DNA of 64,000 bases from NCBI RefSeq assembly GCF_900113065.1, contig NZ_FOOA01000014.1, forward strand, positions 48,834-112,833, given 5' to 3'. Below the pieces are notes generated by a model. The model saw only the letters and a list, made by a program, of their open reading frames with translations, ran no database searches and had not been told where the DNA came from. A program made the position numbers and the translations under genes. Positions 44,587-53,877 of this stretch are shown here, in pieces; the stretch's first letter is position 1, and each line of letters starts with the position of its first letter. This DNA comes from Aureimonas phyllosphaerae (GTDB lineage: Bacteria > Pseudomonadota > Alphaproteobacteria > Rhizobiales > Rhizobiaceae).

Positions 44587-45507
44587 ATGCTGTCGTCCGC
44601 CCTGCGCCTGCGCCATCTACGCACCTTCGTCGCCGTGGCGCGGCAGGGCAGCGTCGGGCGTGCGGCGGACGAGCTGGCGATCACGCAGCCGGCCGTCTCG
44701 AAGGCGATCAAGGAACTCGAGGCGATCCTCGGCGCCCCGCTGCTCGCGCGCGAGCGGGGCAAGCCCCTGCTCTCACCCTACGGCGAAATGTTCCTGCGCC
44801 ATGCCGAGGCCAGTCTCTCGGCCCTGCGCCGGGGGCTGGAGGCGGTGGGCGACGCGACCTCGCCGAGCGCACTGCCCGTTCGCATCGGGGCGCTTCCCAC
44901 CGTCTCCGCCCGGCTCCTGCCGGCGGCGATCCGCCGCTATCTCGCCCACGATCTCGGCGCCAGACCGCGCATCGTCACCGGCCCGACGGCCTATCTCACG
45001 GCGCAGCTGCGCGAGGGCGCGCTCGACATCGTCATCGGGCGCATGGGCGAGCCGGAGACGATGACCGGCCTCGTCTTCGAGCATCTCTATTCGGAACTGA
45101 TCGTCTTCGCCGTGCGTGCCGGGCATCCGCTCGCGGGCCGCACGCTGCGCCCCGAGACGGTGCTGCCCTTCGATGTGCTCCTGCCGCCGCCGGGCTCGGT
45201 GATCCGCCCGACCGTCGACCGGCTGTTCGCCGCCGCCAACCTTCCGGCGCCGCCCCGCGTGGTCGAGACCGTATCGCTCGCCTTCTCGCGCGCCTACATC
45301 CTCGCGACCGACGCGATCTGGCTGATCTCCGAGGGCGTCGTCCTCGAAGACCTCCAGCGCGGCGTCCTCGATCGGCTCACCGTGGACACCTCGCGCACGC
45401 AGGGACCCGTCGGCATCACGATGCGCGCCGGCGACACGCCATCGCCCGCCGCCGCGATCCTCCTCCAGGAATTGCGCAACGTGGCGGCCGATATCCGGCG
45501 CGGCTGA
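44587..45507 (+). CDS. pcaQ: PcaQ, LysR-type activator of the pca operon
   Basis: 306 residues. I prefer ATG 44587 over ATG 44581 because GGAGG is 8 nt from it and only 2 nt from the other. HTH: RLRHLRTFVAVARQGSVGRA, then ADELAITQPAVSKAIKELEA. The effector domain has LDIVIGRMGEPETMTGLVFE and FSRAYILATDAIWLISEGV, typical of PcaQ/GbpR-like proteins. It binds 4-carboxymuconolactone-type inducers in known orthologues. Divergent from pcaL with a PcaQ box between. Confidence 0.92.
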   Translation: MLSSALRLRHLRTFVAVARQGSVGRAADELAITQPAVSKAIKELEAILGAPLLARERGKPLLSPYGEMFLRHAEASLSALRRGLEAVGDATSPSALPVRIGALPTVSARLLPAAIRRYLAHDLGARPRIVTGPTAYLTAQLREGALDIVIGRMGEPETMTGLVFEHLYSELIVFAVRAGHPLAGRTLRPETVLPFDVLLPPPGSVIRPTVDRLFAAANLPAPPRVVETVSLAFSRAYILATDAIWLISEGVVLEDLQRGVLDRLTVDTSRTQGPVGITMRAGDTPSPAAAILLQELRNVAADIRRG

Positions 45508-46438
45508 TCGGGTCCGGATCCACGTCGCCGGTCCTTGGTGAACGCCTCGCCGATGCGCCTGAGGAGGCTGCCAGTCTCGCGACCGGACAGCCGCGCAAGA
45601 AGGAGCAACGCTGGCGCCTGTCATCCCCTCCGGTGAACCGGCTCCCGTTGGCCCCCTCTCGATCAGGCCGCAAGACAATTCGAGTCAGAGTGTCGAAGCC
45701 CATTCCGCTCGCAAAAATGGCCTGAAGGTTGCGCCTGGTCGGCTCCCGGCTGGGGCAACTTCGATGTCGGCGCTCAGCGCCTGGCTGCCTCGGTCGGCAC
45801 TGGAGACCCCAAGCGCGACGAAGAGTTTCCGGTCGCGATCGTTCGAGGCGGGAAATTCCCGGACCTCTGCAGGAGATGGAGATTTGCGCTGATCTCCAGC
45901 CGGTGGACCTCGATCATGCCGATCAAGGCGGACGAGGATGCCGTCCAGTACGGGCGAAAATGGAAACGGTCGTTCGCTGCCATAGAGTACACGGCCTCGG
46001 CTGACTTCTCCGCCTGCCGAAGGGAGCTGGGGATCTTCTACTCCGCCGTCTAGGATGTGACGATCGACCAAGCCGAAACCGGCCACTGCCTTACCGACCG
46101 GATCGACCGTGGCAGGGTCGACCGGCACGTCCGCCTCTTCGCCGGTTCCATGGACACGATGAAGGAGGCGCCCCGTTGGCGCTCTGCCGGCTCGACCCGG
46201 ACGTCTCGGTCCATGACGTCGATCCCGACATCATCTGCTCCGACGCCCCTGCTTTGCGCCGAACGACCAGCCCCTTCCCTTTACGAACACATGGACCGAC
46301 GACACTTGAGCCTGTGACGTCGCCACACAGACCATCCTCAACCTGCGACCCCGGCGTCCGCGGCGTGCTGCAGCCGCACGTTGGCGCGTGAGGCAGCGCG
46401 GGCTTCGGGCGACGAACCGACCCTTGGGGTTCGGTCTG
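45508..46438. other. 930-bp region without a recognised gene
   Basis: Between pcaQ and the tautomerase gene. One plus-strand frame is open for about 110 codons up to a TAG near 46053 (it includes FPVAIVRGGKFPDLCRRWRF), but it has no ATG and RBS at its beginning and no family I know. A minus-strand frame (46128-45685) and a plus frame (46057-46317) are also open without recognisable sequence. Quality of codon use is poor compared with the neighbours. It is probably decayed coding DNA separating two catabolic units. Confidence 0.45.
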
Positions 46439-46771
46439 TTACTTGAGGGCGACGTAGCCGCTGGGATCGAGAGTGCTGATCCGCACGGCGACGGGCGCGT
46501 GTGTCGCATATCCGACCGCGTCGCGCAGCGTCTCGGCGAGCCCGACGAGCCGTTCGCGGGTGCGATCGGGTTTCGGCATGATCTGCATCTCGACGTTCAC
46601 GCCGGGCTGGTCGGGCAGCGCCATGACGGGAAGGACGGCAAACTGGCACGCGGCGACCTCAACGCCGAGCTCCCGGCATAGCATGGACCGAATGGATTCA
46701 AGCTCCCTGGCCAAGGCGGTCCGGCAGTCCGGAAAGATCGTCTCGTCGACAAAGATCTTGAGGTTCGGCAT
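46439..46771 (-). CDS. Tautomerase-superfamily protein
   Basis: 110 residues from the ATG at 46771, so that Pro follows Met (MPNLKIFVDETIFPDCRTAL), as needed for the catalytic Pro-1 of the tautomerase/MIF superfamily. The rest, ending PVAVRISTLDPSGYVALK, keeps the beta-alpha-beta pattern, at about twice the length of 4-oxalocrotonate tautomerase, like CHMI-type enzymes. It starts 9 nt after the maleylacetate reductase stop. It may tautomerise the ring-cleavage product (3-hydroxymuconate/maleylacetate) or a related enol. Confidence 0.72.
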   Translation of the reverse strand: MPNLKIFVDETIFPDCRTALARELESIRSMLCRELGVEVAACQFAVLPVMALPDQPGVNVEMQIMPKPDRTRERLVGLAETLRDAVGYATHAPVAVRISTLDPSGYVALK

Positions 46772-46779
46772 CGCACCTT

Positions 46780-47844
46780 TCACCCGGCGGACGGGCGATG
46801 CCCGGAAAAGGCGTTCGCCACCAGCCTCCTCAGGGCATACCGGTCGAGCGCCGCGGGGTTCCAGTACGGGTTGGCGAGGATGAGATCGGGCACTTCGTCC
46901 ACGGCCCGCTCAGGCAGCCCGAGGCGCTCCAGCGCCATCGTCGCGCCGAGTGTCCGTGACAGGTCGAACAGCGTTCCGGCCGGATCCTCGGTCGACAGCG
47001 CGCGGCGCAGCGCCTGCATCGTTTCCGGCGCGGCGTCGGCGTTGTAGGCCAGGGCATGGGGCAGAACGGCCGTGTGCGTTTCGGCGTGGGGAAGATTGTA
47101 GGTGCCGCCCAGCGTGTGGCAGATCTTGTGGTGCAGAGCCATGCCGACGCTGCCGAGGCAGACCCCGCAAAGCCAGGCACCGAAGAGTGCTTCCGAGCGC
47201 GCGTCCCGGTCGTCCGGCCGATCGTGAATGATCGGCAGGGCTGCTGCGATGGCCGCGATAGCGCGCTCGGCCATCATCGAGACAATGGGGTTCGCCTCGC
47301 GGGCATAGAGGGCTTCCACCGCATGGGCGATCGCATTCATGCCGCTCGTCACCGACATGGCGACGGGAAGCGTCAGGGTGAGGTCGACGTCGTAGATGAC
47401 GACCTCGGGCAGGATGCGGGGATCGGACTTCGTGACCTTACGTCCGTTCTCGGTCTCGCCGAGGATGGGTGTCATTTCGGAACCGGCATAGGTCGTGGGA
47501 GCCACGATCTGCGGCAGGTCGGTGCGCAGCGCGATCGCCTTGGCGAGCCCGGTGGTCGACCCTCCGCCCACCGCCACCAGCCCGTCGATGCGCTCGGCCG
47601 TGACGACCTCCATGGCTTTGGCGGTGACGTCGGTCGGGGTGTGCATCCGGGCGCCGGCGAAGATGCCGGCTGCCCGCTCCCCGATGCGATCCTTGATGCG
47701 GCGCGCATCGGCGTCCTGCTCGGGCGTCGCGACCACGAGCACGCGCGACAGGCCGAGGCGCTCGATTTCTTCGGGCAGCCGCGTGAGCGTGCCGGAGCCG
47801 AAGATCACGCGGGCGGGATGGGCGTTGTAGACGAAATCACGCAT
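46780..47844 (-). CDS. Maleylacetate reductase
   Basis: 354 residues from ATG 47844, overlapping the dioxygenase stop by 8 nt. Iron-alcohol-dehydrogenase-like fold in the maleylacetate reductase clade: MRDFVYNAHPARVIFGSGTL, GLVAVGGGSTTGLAKAIAL (nucleotide site), PTTYAGSEMTPILGETENG, and HHKICHTLGGTYNLPHAETH with conserved His. It reduces maleylacetate to 3-oxoadipate with NAD(P)H, which pcaIJ and pcaF can then degrade. Confidence 0.93.
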   Translation of the reverse strand: MRDFVYNAHPARVIFGSGTLTRLPEEIERLGLSRVLVVATPEQDADARRIKDRIGERAAGIFAGARMHTPTDVTAKAMEVVTAERIDGLVAVGGGSTTGLAKAIALRTDLPQIVAPTTYAGSEMTPILGETENGRKVTKSDPRILPEVVIYDVDLTLTLPVAMSVTSGMNAIAHAVEALYAREANPIVSMMAERAIAAIAAALPIIHDRPDDRDARSEALFGAWLCGVCLGSVGMALHHKICHTLGGTYNLPHAETHTAVLPHALAYNADAAPETMQALRRALSTEDPAGTLFDLSRTLGATMALERLGLPERAVDEVPDLILANPYWNPAALDRYALRRLVANAFSGHRPSAG

Positions 47845-48772
47845 TGCGGTCGCCCTGGCCGGCATCGTCCGGCGTTTCCTCGGACCGGGCCAGCACGAAG
47901 GTCCAGTCCACCGCCGTGAACGGGTTGGGGAAGCCGAGTTCGGCTGCCCTTGCCGCGTCGTCGATCGTCTGGAAGTCGGCGATGAGGTCGGCCTTCACGC
48001 CGAACACGGCGTCGGTGTGAAGATACGGGCAGTCCGGCGTGAAGAGGTGCGTCGTCACCTCCTCGAAGCCCGGCGCGGCCACGATGAAATGGATATGGGC
48101 CGGACGGTAGGGGTGGCGGCCGAGCGCTCCCAGCAACTGGCCGACCGGGCCGTCGGCCGGGATCGGGTAGAAGCGCGGCTTGACCGAGCGGAACCAGAAC
48201 GCGCCGTCGGGGCCCGAGGTGAAGATCCCGCGCAGGTTGAAGTCCGGCTGCACGCCCTGCTGCTGCACGTCGTAGAAGCCCTCGTCGTTGGCCTGCCAGA
48301 CGTCGAGCGTCGCGCCCGCGATCGGACGCCCGTCCGTGTCGACGACCCGCCCGGTCACCAGCAGCTTCTCGCCCTTGCCGTCGAGGCAGATGTCCTGGCC
48401 GTTCTCGTAGTGCGGGGCGTTGGAGACATGGAACGGACCGAGCACCGTCGTCTCGGTGGCGCCCCGCGGCTTGCGGTTGTCGATCGCATCGATCAGCATC
48501 GAGACGCCGAGGATGTCGGACAGGAGGATCCATTCCTGTCGCCAGTCGCTCGTGATGTGGCCGGTCGCGGTGAGGAACTCGATCACCCGCATCCATTCGG
48601 CGTTCGACGGCTCGACCTCCTTCACGAAGGCATGGAGGTGGCGCACCGCGCTGTCCATCACGGTCTTCAGCCGCTCGTCCCGGCAATCCCGGTTGCGCGC
48701 GATGACGACTTCGGCGGAGTTCTCCTCCGTGAAGTAGCCGTCGCCAGCGGTCGGATCGGTTGCGTCGGTCAT
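47837..48772 (-). CDS. Hydroxyquinol 1,2-dioxygenase-type intradiol dioxygenase
   Basis: 311 residues from ATG 48772 (MTDATDPTAGDGYFTEENSA); an upstream ATG at 48826 is less likely. The N-terminal helical dimer domain has RLKTVMDSAVRHLHAFVKEV. Fe ligands are Tyr in ANDEGFYDVQQQ, Tyr in VKPRFYPIPADGPVG, and His pairs in HPYRPAHIHFIVAAPG. Adjacent maleylacetate reductase makes hydroxyquinol (1,2,4-trihydroxybenzene) the most likely substrate, giving maleylacetate. No aromatic hydroxylase is in the operon. Confidence 0.9.
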   Translation of the reverse strand: MTDATDPTAGDGYFTEENSAEVVIARNRDCRDERLKTVMDSAVRHLHAFVKEVEPSNAEWMRVIEFLTATGHITSDWRQEWILLSDILGVSMLIDAIDNRKPRGATETTVLGPFHVSNAPHYENGQDICLDGKGEKLLVTGRVVDTDGRPIAGATLDVWQANDEGFYDVQQQGVQPDFNLRGIFTSGPDGAFWFRSVKPRFYPIPADGPVGQLLGALGRHPYRPAHIHFIVAAPGFEEVTTHLFTPDCPYLHTDAVFGVKADLIADFQTIDDAARAAELGFPNPFTAVDWTFVLARSEETPDDAGQGDRNA

Positions 48773-48845
48773 CGCGTCTCCTTCGACGGGACCGCCGGCC
48801 GGGCCGGGCGGCTCCCGTTTCGTCATCGAGCTTCGTGGAAGACGG

Positions 48846-49829
48846 TCAGGCCGCGAGCAGCGTGACCTTGATGCAGGCCTGCGGGTCGGCGCCGAGACGG
48901 AAGGCCTCGACGGCCTGCGTCAGCGCGAACTCGTGGGTCTGGATCGGCGACAGGTCGAGCCCCGTGCGCTCCAGGAAGCGGATCGCGGCCGGCCAGACGC
49001 CGGGCGAGCCGATGCAGCCCTTCACCTCGAGGTTCTTCATCTGGATCAGGCCGAGATTGACCGATACCTTGCGCCCGATGTTGATGCCGACCATCGAGAC
49101 GCGGCCTTCCTCGCGCGCGAACTCGAAGGTCGCGGCGAGCGATGCGTCGTGGCCGGCCGCCTCGATGACGAGATCGGCACCTCGGCCGCCGGTCAGCTGC
49201 ATCACGCGCTCGACCGCGCCGCCGTCCGACGGGTCGAGGGCCTGATCGGCGCCGAGCGCGAGCGCCACCTCGCGGCGCTTGGCGATCGGGTCGACCACGA
49301 TGACCCGTGCGCCCATGCCGATCGCCGCCGCCGCCGAGACGAGGCCGATCGTGCCGCCGCCCGAGACCACGACCGTCTCGCTGGCATTGGTGCCGCCCGA
49401 ACGCTGGACCGCGTAGAAGCCGCAGGTGAACGGTTCGATCAGCGAGGCCTTCTTGTCGTCGACGGCGTCGGGCAGCTTGTGCAGCCATTCCGGGTTGACG
49501 TTGAAGTATTCGCGGTCGGCGCCGCTGAGCGAGAAGCCGAAGTGGTGGAGCCGTTCGGGCGTGCGCACCACGCATTCGCCCACCACCCGGTCGCCGACCG
49601 CAAAGCCCTTCACGTCGCGGCCGACCTCGACGATCTCGCCCGCCCATTCGTGGCCGGGCGTCACCGGATAGAAGATCGGGATGATGTAGCGGCCGGCGAG
49701 GAGCTCGTAGTCGGAGTGGCAGATGCCGACGGCGCGCGTCCTCACCAGGACCTCTGTCGGTGCGATCCGCGGCATCTCGACGTCGGCGACGACGGGCTTC
49801 TCGGGGGCTTCGAAGATCAGGGCTTTCAT
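48846..49829 (-). CDS. Zinc-dependent medium-chain dehydrogenase
   Basis: 327 residues. Catalytic zinc ligands: Cys in RAVGICHSDYELLAG and His-Glu in VTPGHEWAGEIVEVG. The four-Cys structural zinc lobe is absent; the region reads ECVVRTPERLHHFGFSLSG. The NAD site is VVSGGGTIGLVSAAAAIGMG, with Asp in VIVVDPIAKRRE. It oxidises a secondary alcohol, probably of a polyol or cyclitol from the attached importer. It lies between the dioxygenase and a Gfo/Idh/MocA gene. Confidence 0.85.
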   Translation of the reverse strand: MKALIFEAPEKPVVADVEMPRIAPTEVLVRTRAVGICHSDYELLAGRYIIPIFYPVTPGHEWAGEIVEVGRDVKGFAVGDRVVGECVVRTPERLHHFGFSLSGADREYFNVNPEWLHKLPDAVDDKKASLIEPFTCGFYAVQRSGGTNASETVVVSGGGTIGLVSAAAAIGMGARVIVVDPIAKRREVALALGADQALDPSDGGAVERVMQLTGGRGADLVIEAAGHDASLAATFEFAREEGRVSMVGINIGRKVSVNLGLIQMKNLEVKGCIGSPGVWPAAIRFLERTGLDLSPIQTHEFALTQAVEAFRLGADPQACIKVTLLAA

Positions 49830-49852
49830 GTCGTGTCTCTCCCGGGACGCGG

Positions 49853-50854
49853 CTAGTGGACGGCTTCGACGGCGCCATGTTCCGCCGAGCGGACGATGGC
49901 TTCCAGAAGCGCGATATTGGCGATCATCTCCTCGCCGGTGATCGGATAGGGCGCCTCGCCCCGGACCGCGCGGGCAAAGGCACGCAGGTTGTCGCGCACC
50001 GGCTCGGCGGCGCCGACCTCGGCCACCGTGATCGGCGTCCCCGTCGAGGCGCGCGTGACGATCCAGCCGCTCGGCGCCTCGACATGGGTCTTGTCGCGCA
50101 CCTCGATCCAGCCCTTCGTGCCGAACACGGCAAAGCGCGAGACGAAGGGCGTGGCGAGCGTCGCCGAGACGTAGGCCGAGCCCCCACCCTGGAAGCGCAC
50201 GTGAGCGCTCATCGTGTCGCCCTGCGGGATGCTGGACGCAAGGTTCTCGCAGGACACGCGGACATCGGACGCCGGGCCCATCAGCTTCACGGCGAGATCC
50301 GTCAGGTGGATGCCGGTCGCCGTCATGCCGCCGGCCGGCGCCTGGTCCGCCTTCAGCCGCCAGTTCTCGGCCGGCAGGGACAGGAACTTGTCGTGGCTGA
50401 AATTGGCTTCGATCTGCAGGATGCGACCGAGACCGTCCTCGCGCGCGAGATCCAGGATCTCGACGATCGGCGGCTCGAAGCGGCGCTCATGACCCATGCC
50501 GAGTACGAGGCCGGCGTCGTGGCAGAGCCGCACGGCCTTTTCCGCGCCCGACTTGGTGAGCGCCAGCGGCTTCTCGCAGAAGACGTGCTTGCCGGCCGCC
50601 ACGCAGGCCTCGATCTGCGCCTCGTGCAGGGCGTGCGGGGTCGCGAGGATCACGGCTTCGACCGCGGGGTCGTCGAGCGCGGTCTCGAGATCGGCCGAAA
50701 AAGCCATGCCGTATTGTGCGGCGAACTCCGCCGCCTCCGGCGCGGGGTCGACCGCGCGCACGAGCTCCAGCCCGGCATCGCCGCCCGACATCAGATGGGT
50801 CATCTTGCGGCCCCACCATCCAAGGCCCACGATCGCTGTCTTGACGGGTTCCAT
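49853..50854 (-). CDS. Gfo/Idh/MocA-family oxidoreductase
   Basis: 333 residues. Rossmann start TAIVGLGWWGRKMTHLMSG; the EKP motif is in GKHVFCEKPLALTKSGAEKA; MGHERRFEPPIVEILDLARE, and substrate domain GGMTATGIHLTDLAVKLMG with the catalytic His/Asp pattern. These enzymes oxidise or epimerise inositols and sugars with tightly bound NAD. It fits ring oxidation of an imported cyclitol in this operon; specificity is unknown. Confidence 0.87.
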   Translation of the reverse strand: MEPVKTAIVGLGWWGRKMTHLMSGGDAGLELVRAVDPAPEAAEFAAQYGMAFSADLETALDDPAVEAVILATPHALHEAQIEACVAAGKHVFCEKPLALTKSGAEKAVRLCHDAGLVLGMGHERRFEPPIVEILDLAREDGLGRILQIEANFSHDKFLSLPAENWRLKADQAPAGGMTATGIHLTDLAVKLMGPASDVRVSCENLASSIPQGDTMSAHVRFQGGGSAYVSATLATPFVSRFAVFGTKGWIEVRDKTHVEAPSGWIVTRASTGTPITVAEVGAAEPVRDNLRAFARAVRGEAPYPITGEEMIANIALLEAIVRSAEHGAVEAVH

Positions 50855-50865
50855 CGTGGCGGCTC

Positions 50866-51150
50866 CTAGCGGTTGTCGACGCGCTTCAGGAACGGGTGGA
50901 TTTCCACCTTTTCCCAGATGCCGGCCCGGTTGAACGGATCGGCGGCGTTGAAGGCGAGGACCTCGTCCTTGCTGTCGGCTTCGAGGAGGAAGAGCGAGCC
51001 GATCATGGTCTCGTTGTCGTCGGCCACCAGCGGCCCCGAAATGACGCTCTTGACGGAGGCGGACGCGAGATAGGCCTTATGCGCGTCGTAGTGCGCGAGG
51101 CGGTCCTGGACGGCGTTCGGCCGGTCGAGGCAATGGACGATGAAATGCAT
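50866..51150 (-). CDS. YciI-family protein (TftG-like fold)
   Basis: 94 residues, complete. Family residues present: His in RLAHYDAHKAYLAS, GP in SVISGPLVADDNETMIGSLF, and Asp in LAFNAADPFNRAGIWEKVEI (the His/Asp pair at the active site). TftG, a YciI protein, dehydrochlorinates 5-chlorohydroxyquinol beside a hydroxyquinol dioxygenase and maleylacetate reductase. Here the same three families are linked. The protein may catalyse an elimination or tautomerisation that forms or tunes hydroxyquinol. Confidence 0.8.
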   Translation of the reverse strand: MHFIVHCLDRPNAVQDRLAHYDAHKAYLASASVKSVISGPLVADDNETMIGSLFLLEADSKDEVLAFNAADPFNRAGIWEKVEIHPFLKRVDNR

Positions 51151-51178
51151 GGCAGGGGTCCGTTTGCGACTGGGGAGA

Positions 51179-51952
51179 TCAGGCGGCCGAGTAGCCGCCG
51201 TCGACCATGAGAAGTTGCGCGGTGATGCCGCTCGCCGCGTCCGAGAGCAGGAAGGCGACGGCGCTGGCGATCTCGTCCGGCGAGACGAGGCGTCCGATCG
51301 GCTGGTCGTCCATCCAGCGGGCCATGATCTCGGGCTGCTTGATGCCGACCTCCGCCAGCATGACCGTATCGGTGTAGCCGGGACCGACGGCGTTCACGCG
51401 AACGCCCCGTTTCGCCCATTCGACGCCGAGAACGCGGCACATGTGCGCGACGCCGGCCTTCGACACGTCGTAGCCGACATGCAGTTCCGGCCGGACCACC
51501 TTGACGCCGGCGATCGAGGACGTCGCGACGATCGCGCCCCGTCCACGCTCCAGCATGTTCGCGGCGAAGGCGCGGATGGTGAAGTAGACGCCGTCGAGGT
51601 TGATGCGCATGACGCGCTGCCAGTCCTCGTCCGAGTGATCGGCGCCGGGCCGCTCGTAAGCCATGCCGGCATTGGCGAAGAGGAGATCGACCCGTCCGTG
51701 ACGCGACAGGATTTCGTCGCGCGCAGCATCGATGGACCGGGAATCCGTCACGTCGAAGGCGATCCAGTCGGCGCTGAGGCCCTCCCTCGCGAGGTCCTCA
51801 GCGACGGATCGCACCGCCTCGTCGCGATCGGCCGCGACGACGGTCGCCCCGAGCGAGGCGAGCGCGCGGCAGGTCGCACGGCCGATGCCGCCGGCCCCGC
51901 CGGTGACGACCACGACGCGCCCGTCGAGGCGGAGCCTGTCCACCGCGCTCAC
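51179..51952 (-). CDS. Short-chain dehydrogenase/reductase (SDR 1)
   Basis: 257 residues from GTG 51952, overlapping the upstream dehydrogenase stop by 4 nt. Classical SDR: VVVTGGAGGIGRATCRALAS (cofactor Gly-rich loop), LLFANAGMAYERPG (NAG), Ser-Tyr-Lys in ATSSIAGVKVVR and VGYDVSKAGVAHMCR. D after the second strand (VVAADRDEA) predicts NAD use. Likely one of three alcohol oxidation steps in the operon. Confidence 0.87.
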   Translation of the reverse strand: MSAVDRLRLDGRVVVVTGGAGGIGRATCRALASLGATVVAADRDEAVRSVAEDLAREGLSADWIAFDVTDSRSIDAARDEILSRHGRVDLLFANAGMAYERPGADHSDEDWQRVMRINLDGVYFTIRAFAANMLERGRGAIVATSSIAGVKVVRPELHVGYDVSKAGVAHMCRVLGVEWAKRGVRVNAVGPGYTDTVMLAEVGIKQPEIMARWMDDQPIGRLVSPDEIASAVAFLLSDAASGITAQLLMVDGGYSAA

Positions 51953-53031
51953 GCCGAGCCTCCCATCTCCACGAGGATCTTCATGTTGCGACCCGTCGGG
52001 TCGAGCAGCGCCTCGAAGCCCTTGTCGACGACCTCGTCCGGGCGGATCGTGGCGGTGACGATCTTCTCGACCGGGAAGCTGCCGCCCTCGATCATCGCGG
52101 CGACGCGCGGCCAGATGTCGGTCGGATAGCACCACGTCGCCTCGACCGTGATGTCCTTCAGCGCCCAGAGCATCGCGTCGACGGAGGCGCGCCTGGTGTG
52201 CAGCCCGACCTGGACGACGGTGCCCTGGCGGCGAACGGCGTCGACGCAGAGATTGAGCGAGGCTTCGGCGCCGACGCATTCGAGCGCGACGTCGACGCCG
52301 ACCTTGTCCTCCGTCCGGGCACGGATCGCGGCGGGAATGTCGTCGTCGGAGCGCGGATCGAAGACGATGGCCTCGGGCACCAGTTCCTTTGCCAGCGCCC
52401 GCCGGTTCGGGTTCGGCTCGGAGACGAAGATCGGCGAGGCGCCCGCCGCCTTGACGGCGAGCAGCGTCAGCGCGCCGATGGGGCCGATCCCCGAGACGAG
52501 GACGCTCGACCCCGCCTCCACCCGGCCGCGGTCGACGCCGTAGAGCGCGACGGCGGCCGGCTCGATCATGGCGGCCTGGACGTCGGTCAGGCCTTCCGAG
52601 ACCTTGAAGACGTTGTAGCCATTGAGGACGGCCCGTTCGCCGAGCCCGCCCCATGCCCAGGACAGGCCGACGCAGGCCATCTTCTCGCTGAGATGGTAGA
52701 GGCCGCGACGACCGTAATAGTCGTCCCGCGGCGAGATCAGCGGCTGGATGGAGACCTTGTCGCCGGGCGCGACATGGCTGATCTCGCTTCCCACCTTCAG
52801 GACGCGGGCCGAGAACTCGTGGCCGATGATCTGCGGAAGCGTCGCGCCCGAATAGACGTGCGGCTCGATCGGGGTCACGATCGGCCCCGCCACGTATTCA
52901 TGGAGGTCCGTCCCGCAGATGCCGCACACCAGCGGCTCGACGAGGACCTGGTCGGGCGCGAGCTCTTCGGACGGGGCCGGGACGTCCTCCAGCCGGATGT
53001 CGCGCTGGGCGTGGTAGCGGACAGCTTTCAT
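51949..53031 (-). CDS. Zinc-dependent medium-chain dehydrogenase (sorbitol/2,3-butanediol type)
   Basis: 360 residues. Zinc ligands: Cys in LVCGICGTDLHEYVAGP and His-Glu in LPQIIGHEFSARVLKVG. NAD loop VLVSGIGPIGALTLLAVKAA. The SIQPLISPRDDYYGRRGLYH stretch replaces the usual structural-zinc cysteines, as in a butanediol-dehydrogenase-like subgroup. It probably oxidises a vicinal diol or polyol. Its stop overlaps the start of SDR 1. Confidence 0.87.
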   Translation of the reverse strand: MKAVRYHAQRDIRLEDVPAPSEELAPDQVLVEPLVCGICGTDLHEYVAGPIVTPIEPHVYSGATLPQIIGHEFSARVLKVGSEISHVAPGDKVSIQPLISPRDDYYGRRGLYHLSEKMACVGLSWAWGGLGERAVLNGYNVFKVSEGLTDVQAAMIEPAAVALYGVDRGRVEAGSSVLVSGIGPIGALTLLAVKAAGASPIFVSEPNPNRRALAKELVPEAIVFDPRSDDDIPAAIRARTEDKVGVDVALECVGAEASLNLCVDAVRRQGTVVQVGLHTRRASVDAMLWALKDITVEATWCYPTDIWPRVAAMIEGGSFPVEKIVTATIRPDEVVDKGFEALLDPTGRNMKILVEMGGSA

Positions 53032-53044
53032 GACACGCTCCCCT

Positions 53045-53812
53045 TCACTGCGCCGTGTAGCCGCCGTCGCAGACGAGGCTTGCGCCCGTCACGAAGCGGG
53101 ATTCGTCGGACGCGAGGAAGAGCACGCAGTTCGCGATGTCGACGGGCTCGGCCAGCGGCAGCACGTGCTTGGCGGACATCATCTCGAGGTAGTGGTCGAG
53201 ACCGCCCGGATAGGTCTCCCCGGCCTTCATGAAGAGCGGGGTCTTGGTCGAGCCGGGATGCACCGCGTTGACGCGGATGCCGTGCTGGCCGTAGCAGATC
53301 GCGTCCGTCTTGGTCATCGCGAGCACCGCGCCCTTGGTGGCGTGGTAGGGCGGCAGGTCGTCGTTGCCGATGAGGCCGTAGATCGACGAGAAGTTGACGA
53401 TGGAGCCGCGCTTCTTGTCCATCATCGCCCGCACGGCGTGCTTGGTGCAGAGGAAGACGCCGCGCACGTTGACGGCGAAGATGCGGTCCCAGTCCTCGAC
53501 CGCGACCTCGTGCGCCAGCTTGTTGACACCGGTGATGGCCGCATTGTTGACCAGCACGTCGAGCGTGCCCCACTGCGAGACGACGGCACTGAGAGCGCTC
53601 TCGACGTCGCTCTCCTTCGAGACGTCGCAGCGATGGAACTCGGCGTCGGCGCCCGTCCGGCGGATCGCCTCCACCGTCTCGCGCCCGGCATCCTCGACCA
53701 CGTCGAACACGGCGACGCGTGCGCCCTCTTCGGCAAAGCGGTGGCACGTCGCCTCACCGATGCCGGTGCCGCCGCCGGTGACGATCGCCACCTTTCCTTC
53801 GAGCCGTGCCAT
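53045..53812 (-). CDS. Short-chain dehydrogenase/reductase (SDR 2)
   Basis: 255 residues. VAIVTGGGTGIGEATCHRFA cofactor loop, VLVNNAAITGVNKLAHEVAV, catalytic Ser in IVNFSSIYGLIGND, and Tyr-Lys in PPYHATKGAVLAMTKTDAI. NAD-type Asp in VAVFDVVEDAG. It resembles glucose/ribitol-type SDRs. It begins the catabolic part just after SDR 3, with a 13-bp gap to the next gene. Confidence 0.88.
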   Translation of the reverse strand: MARLEGKVAIVTGGGTGIGEATCHRFAEEGARVAVFDVVEDAGRETVEAIRRTGADAEFHRCDVSKESDVESALSAVVSQWGTLDVLVNNAAITGVNKLAHEVAVEDWDRIFAVNVRGVFLCTKHAVRAMMDKKRGSIVNFSSIYGLIGNDDLPPYHATKGAVLAMTKTDAICYGQHGIRVNAVHPGSTKTPLFMKAGETYPGGLDHYLEMMSAKHVLPLAEPVDIANCVLFLASDESRFVTGASLVCDGGYTAQ

Positions 53813-53877
53813 GATGTCCTCCCATTCGATTGCGTCTGTGTCTTGTTGGCTCGCGGAGAGCCGGACCCGTTCCGGGG

